Shown: positions 1 through 7,660, counted from the first letter of the stretch. The stretch is 33,037 nucleotides of DNA from IMCC26256 sp046081705 (GCA_046081705.1 JBJTWK010000055.1:1-33037); one strand, 5' to 3'. Made by a program: numbers and translations. The notes: generated by a model not told the origin, from the sequence alone.

Positions 1-1
1 T

Positions 2-1096
2 CGGATGCCCGACACCGCGAACGCCCTGATGCGGGGCACGATCTCGGAGGCGCAGGCGATCGAGGTCGCCCGGGGTGCCGCGGCCGACCCGAATGCCGAG
101 GGCCATCTGTTGCGTCAGTCCCAGTGGGGCACGGTGAAGGCCCTCAAGGCCGAGACCGACCGGGTCGTGGCCCGGGCGACGGATCACGGCCAGGCCGAGC
201 AGGACAAGGTCCACAAGGGCCGGTTCGTGCGTCACCACGTGGCGCGTGACGGTGCCTTCTGTCTGGAGGCGCGGTTGACGAAGGTCGCGGGTGCGAAGGT
301 CGTCGAGGCGTTGGAGCACTACGCGAAGATCGAGTTCGAGACCGCTCGCAGCACCGGGGTCTGGGCCCACCACACCACCTACCTCGCGGACGGACTCGTC
401 GCCATGTGCGAGCACGCCCGCCACGGCGGCGTGCGCGGAGTGCGGGGCGCCGGGGCGCAGGCGAGTGCCGGCACCGGTCGGCGTGACGTCACCAGCGCTG
501 GATCGCGCGGTGGCGCGGGCAGCAGCGGAGATGCGCCCGGCGGCGAGGACGAGATCGCTGCACTGCGTCGCGGCACCGAGCGATCGGGGCCGCTCGCGTT
601 GGTCGAGGTGCGCGTGGACCACGCCGCACTCGTCCGGGGCCGCGTCGAGGGCGACGAGGTCTGCGAGATCGAGGGGCTCGGACCGATCCCCGTCGCCGAG
701 GCCCAACGCCTCGCGAGCGACTCCATCCTGCGGGTCCTCCTCGTCGATGGCGGGGTGGTGAAGAAGATCTCATCCACGACCCGCTCGATCCCGCCCCGAC
801 TCAAGCGGGTGATCGTGGAGCGGGACCGCACGTGCGTCGTGCCGGGCTGTGATGTGTCATGGAACCTCGAGATCGACCACCGGATCCCCTTCGCGCAGGG
901 TGGTCGCACCGACGAGGAGAACCTCGCCCGCCTGTGTCACGAGCACCACCGCCAGAAGACCGCCGGGAAGGCGATCCTGGAACGTTGGGAGGACGACCGG
1001 GGACGCCCCCGCTGGGCGTGGCACCCGACAACGAGACCGAACGAACCCCCGCCACTCTCGTTCGAGGAACGCTGGCCGAATCTCTGGACCGGCTGA
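2..1096 (+). CDS. DUF222 / 13E12-repeat family protein with C-terminal HNH endonuclease domain (5' end outside window)
   Basis: The frame is already open at the window edge, so the true N-terminus is missing; the visible part is about 364 residues. The first ~250 residues resemble the DUF222 (13E12 repeat) domain. They include a 45-residue Gly/Ala/Arg-rich insert at about 145-190 that looks like a low-complexity linker. The C-terminus is an HNH nuclease domain: a Cys pair (TCVVPGC), then the catalytic EIDHRIP segment, then the CHEHHRQKTAG segment that closes the metal site. Such proteins occur in many copies in actinobacterial genomes and their role is not settled; mobile-element-associated nuclease or DNA-repair roles have been proposed. 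No partner gene is adjacent, and the next gene converges on it. Confidence 0.85.
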   Translation, partial: RMPDTANALMRGTISEAQAIEVARGAAADPNAEGHLLRQSQWGTVKALKAETDRVVARATDHGQAEQDKVHKGRFVRHHVARDGAFCLEARLTKVAGAKVVEALEHYAKIEFETARSTGVWAHHTTYLADGLVAMCEHARHGGVRGVRGAGAQASAGTGRRDVTSAGSRGGAGSSGDAPGGEDEIAALRRGTERSGPLALVEVRVDHAALVRGRVEGDEVCEIEGLGPIPVAEAQRLASDSILRVLLVDGGVVKKISSTTRSIPPRLKRVIVERDRTCVVPGCDVSWNLEIDHRIPFAQGGRTDEENLARLCHEHHRQKTAGKAILERWEDDRGRPRWAWHPTTRPNEPPPLSFEERWPNLWTG

Positions 1097-1226
1097 CCCC
1101 ACGGGGATCGGTCGGTCGGACCCGATGAGGTCGGGAGCGATGCGAACGCACCGGAGGTAGCACGCTGCACCGTAGGACGGGCCCGGACCCGTGCTCGCGC
1201 GTCGGGCGGTGGCCGCCTACGGCCCG

Positions 1227-2237
1227 TCAGGCCGTATGGAACGCGTCGATGATGCCCGCCCAGCGCGTCGGGTCCGAGCGGTACGGCGCGTAGAACGACA
1301 CCCGGTCGAGCAGGTCACCGTACCGACCGAGCATGAGACCGGGGATCTGCTCGGGCTCGCCGACCACCGCGAAGGTGTCGAGGATGTCGTCGTCGATGAG
1401 ACGGCCCATCTCCACCCACTCGCCCTGCTTCGAGAGCCGATTGAGGTCGTCCTGGAGGTCGCCCCAACCGTGCAGCTCCAGCACACCCCGGTACGCGGGC
1501 GTCGATCCGTAGAAGGCGATCTGCTGCCGGGTCCCGGCCCGCGCCGCCTCCATCTCCTCCTCGGTCGATCCGGTGACGACGAACATCGGACCGGACAGCT
1601 GGAAGTCGGCCCGACCCGTCCCGGCCCGGGCCCAGCCGCGCTCGAGCGCCGGCATCGTCACCTCGCGCACGTAGCGCTCCGTCGTGAACCCGTGCAGGAT
1701 GATCCCGTCCGCCACCTCGCCGGCCACCTCGGTCATCCGCTCCCCGACCGCGGCGAGGAAGACCCGCGGGTCCCCGTGCGGGTTCGGACCGGGGTTGAAG
1801 AACGGGGTCATGAGCGTGTGCGAGTAGAAGTCCCCGCGGAAGTCGAGCGCCGTGCCGTCGTTCCAGCAGGCCCCGCTCGCACGCATCGCCAGGATGAACT
1901 CGCGCATCCGAGCCGCGGGGTGGGACCACGGCATCGAGAAGCGCTTCTCGATGTGCGCCTTGATCTGGCTCCCCAGCCCGAGCATCACGCGCCCACCCGA
2001 GAAGGCCTGGAGATCCCACCCGATGTTGGCCAGGATCATCGGGTTGCGGGCGAACGCCACCGCGATGCCGGTCCCGAGTTCGAGGCGTTCGGTGTGCTCG
2101 GCGCCGAGGAGGATCGGGAAGAACGGATCGTGGGCCGTCTCGGCCGTCCACGCGCCGTCGTAGCCGACCGACTCGAGTTCGCGCGCCACCGCGGGCACGT
2201 CGCGCAGGGTGGGCGTGATGCCGCCGTCGACCTTCAT
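1227..2237 (-). CDS. LLM-class flavin-dependent (probably F420-dependent) oxidoreductase
   Basis: A 336-residue luciferase-like monooxygenase fold protein. It begins MKVDGGITP and carries the family hallmarks: the SVGYDGAWTAET segment, LGTGIAVAFARNP, and the GGRVMLGLGSQ strand-loop before AHIEKRF. In actinobacteria this subgroup usually uses coenzyme F420 and oxidises or reduces small organic substrates; the substrate cannot be read from sequence. The start at 2237 has a GAGGGGG ribosome-binding site five bases upstream. Its ATG overlaps the TGA stop of the upstream VOC gene (ATGA), so the two are probably translationally coupled. It converges with the HNH gene across 130 bp that hold only a weak 5-bp inverted repeat near 1177-1192. 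Confidence 0.88.
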   Translation of the reverse strand: MKVDGGITPTLRDVPAVARELESVGYDGAWTAETAHDPFFPILLGAEHTERLELGTGIAVAFARNPMILANIGWDLQAFSGGRVMLGLGSQIKAHIEKRFSMPWSHPAARMREFILAMRASGACWNDGTALDFRGDFYSHTLMTPFFNPGPNPHGDPRVFLAAVGERMTEVAGEVADGIILHGFTTERYVREVTMPALERGWARAGTGRADFQLSGPMFVVTGSTEEEMEAARAGTRQQIAFYGSTPAYRGVLELHGWGDLQDDLNRLSKQGEWVEMGRLIDDDILDTFAVVGEPEQIPGLMLGRYGDLLDRVSFYAPYRSDPTRWAGIIDAFHTA

Positions 2238-2821
2238 GGATCCCCCTCGTGGGCCGGCCGGCCGCACGAGCGACCCGCGTCGGAGGGCGAGGCTAGCGGC
2301 ACCACCCGCGCCGGTCGCGGGCCTCGGGCCTCGGCGTCCATCGCCGCACGGATGGCGGCGAGGTCGATCCGGGACTGGGCCAGCATCGCCGTGTGCGCAC
2401 GGGCCGCGCGTCCGGGATCCGGATCGCCGAGCAGGTCCACCAAAGGCATCGGCACGACCTGCCACGACACGCCGAACGGATACTTGAGCCACCCGCACGG
2501 TCCGGGCGTCCCGCCGCTCCCGATGAGTGCGTCCCAGGAGGCGTCGGCCTCCTCCTGGGTCTCGCACGGCGCGACCACCGACACCGCCTCGGAGTGGGGG
2601 AACTGCGGTCCCCCGTCCAGCGCCTGGAACCGACGGCCCGCGACGAGGAAGTCGACGAGCGCGAGCGCGCCCCGCCCGTCACCGCTCCCGTCCTCCAGCA
2701 TCGTCACCGGGACGATCTCGGAGTCCGGGACGATGGCGACGTAGTGCTCGGCGGCGGCCCGGGCGGTGCCGTCGAACCACAGGCAGATGGCGAGATCGGG
2801 CACGCGGGAGGACCCGGCCAT
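2234..2821 (-). CDS. VOC-superfamily protein, PhnB / 3-demethylubiquinone methyltransferase-like
   Basis: A 195-residue protein. Residues ~8-150 match the PhnB-like glyoxalase fold: ICLWFDGTARAAAEHY near the N-terminus, the FQALDGGPQFPHSEAVS strand typical of this family, and GVSWQVVPMPLVDLL. Members bind metal or small molecules, and many have no known reaction. The usual family ending (QSRIDLAAIRAAM here) is followed by about 30 extra Pro/Arg/Ser-rich residues, which run over the ribosome-binding site of the downstream LLM gene. The tail may be non-functional read-through after loss of an earlier stop. GAGGAG lies just upstream of the ATG. It forms a two-gene unit with the LLM oxidoreductase through a 4-base overlap. 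It is divergent from the nuclease gene at 2906, with 84 bp between them. Confidence 0.82.
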   Translation of the reverse strand: MAGSSRVPDLAICLWFDGTARAAAEHYVAIVPDSEIVPVTMLEDGSGDGRGALALVDFLVAGRRFQALDGGPQFPHSEAVSVVAPCETQEEADASWDALIGSGGTPGPCGWLKYPFGVSWQVVPMPLVDLLGDPDPGRAARAHTAMLAQSRIDLAAIRAAMDAEARGPRPARVVPLASPSDAGRSCGRPAHEGDP

Positions 2822-2892
2822 GGCGGGCTCCTCGGTTCGGGCTCCTGAGTCTGGCGCGCTCGGGCCCGCGGCGCGACGTCCGAGCCCTCGGG

Positions 2893-2898
2893 TACGTT
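2893..2898 (+). promoter_or_regulatory. -10 element (TACGTT) for a leaderless transcript
   Basis: TACGTT fits the actinobacterial TAnnnT -10 pattern and sits exactly 7 bases before the GTG at 2906. There is no Shine-Dalgarno sequence between, so transcription would begin at or next to the start codon. No clear -35 is visible. Confidence 0.5.
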
Positions 2899-2905
2899 CG
2901 CCGCC

Positions 2906-3712
2906 GTGAGCATCCCGATCCCGAAGTCAATCTCGCCGAGCAGCATCAGCCAGTTCCAGTCCTGCCCGCTCGCCTTCCGATTCGCGTACATCGAGCGACT
3001 GCCCCAGGACCCGTCGCCCGCGGCGAGCAAGGGGACGCTCGTGCACCGCGCCCTCGAACTCCTCATGCAGCGCGACGCCCCCGAGCGCACCCTCGAGGCC
3101 GCGCTCGCCGACCTCGTCCTCGCCCGGGCCCAACTCGCCGACGACCCGGACTTCGCTGGTCTCGACCTCACCGACGACGAGTGGACGGCGTTCCACGCCG
3201 ACGCCGAGGTGCTCGTGCGCCGGTACTTCGACCTCGAGGATCCGACCACCATCGAGCCGATCGGCCTCGAGCTCAAACTGGAGGCGACCGTCGGTCGCGC
3301 GACGGTTCGCGGCGTCATCGACCGCCTCGAGCGCGACGCCGCGGGCCGCCTCGTCGTCTCCGACTACAAGACCGGCCGCGCGCCGCACCCCAACTACCAG
3401 TCGCAACGACTCGCGGGGGTCAACCTCTACGCGCTCATGGTGGCCGAGCACTTCGGGGAGTTGCCGGCCCGGGTGCAACTCCTCCACCTCCAGGAGCCGG
3501 TCGCCATCGTCGCCGAGACGAGCGAGCAGCAGGCCCGCGGCGTCGGCCGCAGGACCGAGGCGGTGTGGGACGCCATCGGCACGGCCTGCCAGCGGGGCGA
3601 GTTCCGGCCGAAGGCCTCCAAGCTGTGCGACTGGTGCTCGTTCCGTCAGTACTGCCCCGAGTTCGGCGGCGACCCGCAGGCCGCCCTCGACCTCGTCGCG
3701 CGCGACGACTGA
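2906..3712 (+). CDS. RecB-family exonuclease, PD-(D/E)XK nuclease with four-cysteine cluster
   Basis: A 268-residue single-domain nuclease related to the C-terminal domain of RecB/AddB and to Cas4. The nuclease core is visible as His47 (GTLVHRALE), Asp139 (GVIDRLE), and Asp153/Lys155 (VSDYKTGR). Four cysteines frame the domain: Cys20 (FQSCPLAFRF) and Cys241, Cys244 and Cys250 (CDWCSFRQYC). This is the arrangement that holds a 4Fe-4S cluster in AddB and Cas4. It probably acts on DNA ends in repair, but no helicase or Cas gene is nearby, so its partner is unknown. The GTG start has no ribosome-binding site and lies 7 bases after a TACGTT box, indicating a leaderless mRNA. Half of a LexA-like site overlaps that promoter but lacks the other half. 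Confidence 0.9.
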   Translation: MSIPIPKSISPSSISQFQSCPLAFRFAYIERLPQDPSPAASKGTLVHRALELLMQRDAPERTLEAALADLVLARAQLADDPDFAGLDLTDDEWTAFHADAEVLVRRYFDLEDPTTIEPIGLELKLEATVGRATVRGVIDRLERDAAGRLVVSDYKTGRAPHPNYQSQRLAGVNLYALMVAEHFGELPARVQLLHLQEPVAIVAETSEQQARGVGRRTEAVWDAIGTACQRGEFRPKASKLCDWCSFRQYCPEFGGDPQAALDLVARDD

Positions 3713-3923
3713 CACCGGCACCCCTGCCACCCCGCACCCACAGCGCCGGACACCACCCGGGGCGACACGCCGCGCGCCATGCCGCGGGTCCACGGCGCTC
3801 CCGCACTACCCGCGCCGTCGTCGGGCCCGCGACGTCGACCGACTCGCTCACCACGGGTCGAGACGTCGCGCGGAGGAGCGCCCGACCCGGCGGTGGGACC
3901 CACGAGGCGAGGAGCGATCCAGC

Positions 3924-4355
3924 ATGAACCGCGGTGCGGCCGATCTCCACCGGGCGTTCACCGACGCGTGCAACGACCACGACCTCATCGCCATCCGCCG
4001 ACTCCTCCACCCGCGTGCGACCGCGTGGCGTCCCGGGCACGGCGTCGCCCGTGGCATCGACGCGGTGCTCGACTGGTGGGCCGGCGACTTCGCCGCGTTC
4101 CCCGACCTCACGATCTCGTCGAGCCTCGTGCTCACCCAGGGATCGAGCGTCTTCTCGGAGTACGAGGTGCGCGGCACTTGGACCGGGCCGCTCGAACGGT
4201 GCGCGACCGACGGCGACGGTCCCGGCGCCCGCATCGTGCTGCGAGCCTCGAGCGTGGAGGAGTGGCGGAACGGCCGACTCGTGGCATCCCGGACGTACTG
4301 GGACCACTACGACCTGCTCCGCCAACTCGGGGTGCTCCCGGCCGTCCCCGCCTAG
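3924..4355 (+). CDS. SnoaL-like / NTF2-fold protein
   Basis: A 143-residue protein with the small alpha+beta cone fold of SnoaL-like polyketide cyclases and ketosteroid-isomerase relatives. It has an N-terminal helix (HRAFTDACNDHDLIAIRRLLHP), the GHGVARGIDAVLDWWAGDFAAFPDL segment that forms the pocket wall in this family, and a C-terminal WRNGRLVASRTYWDHYDLLRQLG strand. Family members range from cyclases to ligand-binding proteins with no enzyme activity, so no reaction is assigned. GAGGAG lies about 8 bases upstream of the ATG. The 211 bp between the nuclease gene and this start hold only this site and no convincing hairpin. Its TAG stop forms the first bases of the -10 box of the next gene. 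Confidence 0.75.
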   Translation: MNRGAADLHRAFTDACNDHDLIAIRRLLHPRATAWRPGHGVARGIDAVLDWWAGDFAAFPDLTISSSLVLTQGSSVFSEYEVRGTWTGPLERCATDGDGPGARIVLRASSVEEWRNGRLVASRTYWDHYDLLRQLGVLPAVPA

Positions 4356-4358
4356 GCT
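4353..4358 (+). promoter_or_regulatory. -10 element (TAGGCT) for the PAP2 gene
   Basis: TAGGCT, 10 bases before the ATG at 4369, without a ribosome-binding site. The first three bases are the stop codon of the preceding gene, so the promoter is embedded in the gene junction. Confidence 0.4.
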
Positions 4359-4368
4359 GCGCGGCCCG

Positions 4369-4920
4369 ATGGCCGCGAACCTCCCCACGCCCTCCGACAT
4401 CCCTGCGATCGCCGCCTTCGACGAGGCGGTCGACGCCTGGGTCCGCGACCACCGCTCCCCCGTCGCCGACCGGGTGTTCTACGGCCTCTCGAGCGCGGCC
4501 GATCACTCCCTCCTGTGGAACGCGATCGTCGCAGTGCGCGGCGCGGCCGCCGGCGACCCGGCACTCGTGCTCCGCGGGGCGGCGGTGCTCGGCGCCGAGT
4601 CGGCCATCACCAACGGCGCGCTCAAGGCCCTCTTCGGCCGGGCCCGACCCGACGTCGACGACGAACCGCTGCCGATGGGCATGCGTCGCCCCGTCACCTC
4701 GTCGTTCCCCTCGGGCCATGCGACCGCAGCGTTCACCGCCGCCGCCCTGCTCTCCCAGGGGTCGCGTCGGCCCGCACTGTGGTACCTGCTCGCCGGCGCC
4801 GTCGCGACGAGCCGGGTCTACACCCGCATGCACCACGCCTCCGACGTACTGGCCGGCGCGGCGCTCGGCGTCGCCTTCGGTGCGCTGGCGCGCCGGGTGC
4901 TCCCGCTGCGCCGTCACTGA
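4369..4920 (+). CDS. PAP2-superfamily phosphatase (membrane lipid phosphatase type)
   Basis: A 183-residue protein with the three signature motifs of type-2 phosphatidic acid phosphatases in order: KALFGRARP (KX6RP), PSGHA, and SRVYTRMHHASD (SRX5HX3D). In this family the two histidines act as nucleophile and acid in removing phosphate from lipid phosphates such as phosphatidate or undecaprenyl pyrophosphate. Hydrophobic stretches around PALVLRGAAVLG, PALWYLLAGAVA and DVLAGAALGVAFGALA are consistent with a compact integral-membrane member. Substrate is not determinable. The ATG is preceded by a TAGGCT box and lacks a ribosome-binding site. A hairpin follows the stop codon. Confidence 0.9.
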   Translation: MAANLPTPSDIPAIAAFDEAVDAWVRDHRSPVADRVFYGLSSAADHSLLWNAIVAVRGAAAGDPALVLRGAAVLGAESAITNGALKALFGRARPDVDDEPLPMGMRRPVTSSFPSGHATAAFTAAALLSQGSRRPALWYLLAGAVATSRVYTRMHHASDVLAGAALGVAFGALARRVLPLRRH

Positions 4921-4945
4921 GGCCCCCCGGTCGAGCCGCGACCAC

Positions 4946-4963
4946 CGTCGGACCCGACCGACG
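4946..4963. terminator. Hairpin downstream of the PAP2 gene
   Basis: Perfect 6-bp stem CGTCGG / CCGACG with a 6-base loop, 26 bases after the PAP2 stop codon. A 5-bp hairpin (GGTCG / CGACC, 4929-4943) precedes it. There is no T-run, which is usual for high-GC actinobacteria, so it is only a candidate terminator. Confidence 0.35.
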
Positions 4964-4980
4964 ATTGCCGCGCGACCGAT

Positions 4981-5039
4981 TGCGGACCGCACGCCCTCGG
5001 GCGACGTCCCCGGTCCGAGTGCGGACCGCAGGCCCTCGG
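4981..5039. repeat. Two direct copies of a 20-bp element containing palindrome TGCGGaCCGCA
   Basis: Copies at 4981-5000 and 5020-5039 match at 19 of 20 bases, with starts 39 bp apart. Each begins with the odd palindrome TGCGGACCGCA and continues with C/G-GCCCTCGG. They lie between the PAP2 and DsbA-fold genes, 75-135 bp before the start at 5115, where a regulator could bind as a spaced pair. Confidence 0.55.
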
Positions 5040-5114
5040 TCACCGCCACCCGGTGGCCCGGCGCGTCGGCCGGTGCGCGAGGCTCCCGCCCGGCACCGCG
5101 ACCCGAGGATCAGG

Positions 5115-5702
5115 ATGGCCCGCACCTTCAGCATCAACTGGGACTACCGCTGTCCCTTCGCCTACAACGCGCACTCGGCGATCGTCGCCGCACTGCGCGC
5201 CGGGGAACCCCTCGATGTCACCTTCGTGCCGTTCTCGCTCGACCAGGGTCGCCTTGAACCCGGCGAGGTCGCGATCTGGGACCGCCCGCCCGCCGAGCGC
5301 GGCTCGGGGATGACGGCCCTGCTCTTCGGACTCGCCGTGCGCGACCACTTCCCGGATCGGTTCCCCGACTTCCACCTCGCCGCGTTCGCCGCCCGCCACG
5401 ACGAGGCGCGCGCCATCGCCGAGCACTCGGTGATGCGGGAGGTCGCCGCGTCGGTCGGCCTCGACCCCGACGCCGTCGCCGACCGGGCCGATGATCCGGC
5501 CACGCTCGCACGCCTCGCCACCGAACACACCGCATCGGTCGACGAGCACGACGTGTGGGGAACGCCGACCTTCATCACTGCAACCTCGGCGACCTACGTG
5601 CGGTTCATGGAGCGCGGTCGGGTCGACGACCTCCTCCGGGTCCTCGACCTCCTCGACGTCGAGACCATCAACGAGTTCAAGCGCACCCGCGTCGCCCGCT
5701 GA
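5115..5702 (+). CDS. DsbA-family (thioredoxin-fold) protein lacking the second active-site cysteine
   Basis: A 195-residue protein with the DsbA / 2-hydroxychromene-2-carboxylate isomerase fold. It has an N-terminal beta strand leading into DYRCPFAYNA, a long helical insert at ~65-145 and the cis-proline loop WGTPTFI near residue 150. The redox CXXC is reduced to C13-P-F-A16: the first cysteine remains but the second is alanine. A conventional disulfide exchange is therefore unlikely, and an isomerase-like or monothiol reaction (for example with mycothiol) is more plausible; that is inference. No signal peptide is seen, so it is cytosolic. GAGG with GATCAGG just upstream of the ATG at 5115 supports the start. 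A pair of short palindromic repeats lies upstream and a strong hairpin follows. Confidence 0.82.
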   Translation: MARTFSINWDYRCPFAYNAHSAIVAALRAGEPLDVTFVPFSLDQGRLEPGEVAIWDRPPAERGSGMTALLFGLAVRDHFPDRFPDFHLAAFAARHDEARAIAEHSVMREVAASVGLDPDAVADRADDPATLARLATEHTASVDEHDVWGTPTFITATSATYVRFMERGRVDDLLRVLDLLDVETINEFKRTRVAR

Positions 5703-5721
5703 TCCCCGGCCGAACCGTCCG

Positions 5722-5759
5722 GGAACGGGCGGGGCGGCCGGATGCCCGCCGCCCGTTCC
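5722..5759. terminator. Strong hairpin terminator candidate after the DsbA-fold gene
   Basis: Perfect 11-bp arms GGAACGGGCGG and CCGCCCGTTCC around a 16-base G/C-rich loop, 20 bases past the stop codon and 66 bases before the next gene. No U-tract is present. Confidence 0.6.
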
Positions 5760-5825
5760 GCACGGAACGTGGGGCTGCTCGGCGGTACTTGCGCACCGGA
5801 CGGGCAGCGGCCACGCTCACCCTCC

Positions 5826-7250
5826 GTGAGCAGGATGTCGGCGACCGAGGCGATCATGTGGGCCGTCGAGAAGGACGCCGCGCTCCGGTCCGACTTCTGC
5901 AACATCACGATCCTCGACCGCCCGCCCGACCTCGACCGGCTCAAGGAGCGGATGCTCCACGCGGTGGCGACGATGCCCCACCTCGGCGAGCGGGTCGTCA
6001 CGCCGCCGCTGCGCCTCGCCCCGCCCGAGTGGCGCACGGACCTCGCGTTCGACATCGACTACCACGTGCGCAGCGTCGCGCTCCCGGAGCCCGCGACCGT
6101 CCGCGACCTCCTCGACCTCGCGTCGCAGCTGTGCGCCACCCCGTTCGATCGCTCCCGCCCGCTGTGGGAGTTCACCGTCATCGAGGGGCTGGCCGGCGGA
6201 CACGCCGCGCTGCTCCAGAAGGTCCACCACACCATCACCGACGGCGTCGGCGGCCTGCGCCTCTCCCTCTCGATCGTCGACCGCCGGGCCGAGGAGCCAC
6301 CGGTCGCCGACGTGCAGCGCATCATCGGGGAGGTCGAAGCCCGCGAGCGGGACGAGCGGCGCGACGATCCGGTGCGACGCAACTCGGCGATCACCGTCGC
6401 CAAGGACGCGCTCGCGTACCGCGTGCACCGCAACGCCGAGATGGCCCGCGCCGCGATCGGTGCCGGCGTGTCGCTCGCCCTCCACCCGGCGGACGCACCC
6501 CGTGCGATCGGCAGTGGCCTCGACCTCCTCGGCTCGCTGCGTCGCCAGGTGCTCGTCACCGATCCGGCGCACTCGCCGCTCCTCGCTCCCCGTTCGCTCG
6601 GTCGGCGCTTCGACCTGTTCACGTTCCCGCTCGAGAGCGCCGCGGCCACGGCCCACGCGCTCGACGGCCGGGTCAACGACGTGTTCGTGAGTGGGGTGGC
6701 CGGAGCACTGGGCCGATACCTCGCTCGGATGGGCCAGCCGGTGCACGAACTCCGGATGGCGATGCCCATCAGCACCCGGACGGCGGCGGACACCGCGGCC
6801 AACCGGTTCGTGCCGACCCGGACCCTCGTGCCCACCACACCCAAGGATCCGGCCGAGCGGTTCGTGATGACCCGCGAGTCGCTGCGCCACCTGCGCGGCG
6901 AGCGGGCCGTGGCCGCGGCCGAGTCGCTCGCCGATCTCATCGTGAACCTGCCCACGTCGATGCTCGTGGCCGCGACGCGGACCCAGACCCGCACGATCGA
7001 CTTCGCGACCTCGAACCTGCGGGGCAGCCCGGTCGACCTCTACGTCGCCGGGGCCCGCATCACCGAGAACTTCCCCATCGGCCCGCGCGGCGGATCGGCG
7101 GTCAACTTCACGACCCTGTCGTACTGCGGCGTGATGCACGTCGGGATCAACTCGGACCCGGCGGCGATCACCGATCCGGATGCGCTCCTCGAGTGCCTCG
7201 ACGAGTCGTTCGCCGACCTGCTCGCGATCGGCGAGGCCGCGACCTCCTGA
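5826..7250 (+). CDS. WS/DGAT family O-acyltransferase (wax ester synthase / diacylglycerol acyltransferase)
   Basis: A 474-residue member of the bacterial WS/DGAT family, which transfers acyl groups from acyl-CoA to fatty alcohols or diacylglycerol to make storage lipids. The catalytic HHXXXDG motif is intact as H134-H-T-I-T-D-G140. The N-terminus (SATEAIMWAVEKD) occupies the place of the usual LSPLDAMFLxxE segment. The second domain includes NDVFVSGVAGALGRYL and the ESLADLIVNLPTSM and SNLRGSPVDLYVAGARI segments expected in the family. I chose the GTG at 5826 because the conserved N-terminus begins there; an ATG at 5835 is the alternative. No clear ribosome-binding site or TAnnnT box precedes it. 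It converges with a small minus-strand gene 8 bp away. Confidence 0.9.
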   Translation: MSRMSATEAIMWAVEKDAALRSDFCNITILDRPPDLDRLKERMLHAVATMPHLGERVVTPPLRLAPPEWRTDLAFDIDYHVRSVALPEPATVRDLLDLASQLCATPFDRSRPLWEFTVIEGLAGGHAALLQKVHHTITDGVGGLRLSLSIVDRRAEEPPVADVQRIIGEVEARERDERRDDPVRRNSAITVAKDALAYRVHRNAEMARAAIGAGVSLALHPADAPRAIGSGLDLLGSLRRQVLVTDPAHSPLLAPRSLGRRFDLFTFPLESAAATAHALDGRVNDVFVSGVAGALGRYLARMGQPVHELRMAMPISTRTAADTAANRFVPTRTLVPTTPKDPAERFVMTRESLRHLRGERAVAAAESLADLIVNLPTSMLVAATRTQTRTIDFATSNLRGSPVDLYVAGARITENFPIGPRGGSAVNFTTLSYCGVMHVGINSDPAAITDPDALLECLDESFADLLAIGEAATS

Positions 7251-7258
7251 CCCCTTCG

Positions 7259-7633
7259 TCAGGGACGGTGTCGGCGGAGCCCGGGACGCTGGACGGCGTC
7301 GAGCCACTCCTCGTGACCCGGATCGCGCCAGGTGCGGTGCTGGCAACGCTGCTCGAGGTCGACGACGTACACGTGCAGGGTCGGGGCGTCGTCGGCGAGC
7401 TCGATGATCTCGGTGGTGCGGGGGTGCGGGGGCGCCCCGTCGAGGAGTTCGACGAGCGCCACGCACGCGAGCACCCGGCTGCGGCACTGCGAGCAGGCCG
7501 AGGTCGTCGCCGCCTCGAGCCCCTCGGTGATCGCGAGGAACGACGCGGCCTCCGTCGCGTCGAACTCGATCCGCCCGTCGGCGTCGTCGACGACGGCGAG
7601 CACGGCTCCGGGCACGGCCTCCGACGCGGTCAC
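7259..7633 (-). CDS. Hypothetical protein with CxxC-type cysteines
   Basis: A 124-residue acidic protein I do not recognise. It begins VTASEAVPGAV and has a central cysteine cluster, CSQCRSRVLAC, and one further Cys in LEQRCQHRTW. Four cysteines could bind zinc, or act as a thiol switch; this is inference. The rest is predicted alpha/beta with no membrane segment. I chose the GTG at 7633 because a TAACGT box lies exactly 7 bases upstream, matching the leaderless pattern of other genes here; upstream frame would read through the opposing promoter. It is divergent from the quinone oxidoreductase gene with only 40 bp between the start codons, and its -10 box faces that of the neighbour. Confidence 0.65.
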   Translation of the reverse strand: MTASEAVPGAVLAVVDDADGRIEFDATEAASFLAITEGLEAATTSACSQCRSRVLACVALVELLDGAPPHPRTTEIIELADDAPTLHVYVVDLEQRCQHRTWRDPGHEEWLDAVQRPGLRRHRP

Positions 7634-7640
7634 GGCCCCG

Positions 7641-7646
7641 ACGTTA
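7641..7646 (-). promoter_or_regulatory. -10 element (TAACGT) for the small Cys-containing gene, leaderless
   Basis: On the minus strand TAACGT is followed by 7 bases and the GTG at 7633. It lies only 14 bp from the -10 box of the divergent gene, so the two RNA polymerase footprints must overlap. Confidence 0.5.
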
Positions 7647-7660
7647 CGGCCGCCACCGCC

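Noticed and set aside
1177..1192. Hairpin ACGGG/CCCGT between the HNH and LLM genes as a shared terminator.
   Set aside because: Only 5 bp of stem in very GC-rich DNA; not distinguishable from chance.
2887..2900. Possible LexA box before the RecB-like nuclease gene.
   Set aside because: The right half (GTACGTTCG) matches but the left half (CTCGG instead of CGAAC) does not, and LexA needs both halves. It reflects the -10 sequence TACGTT.
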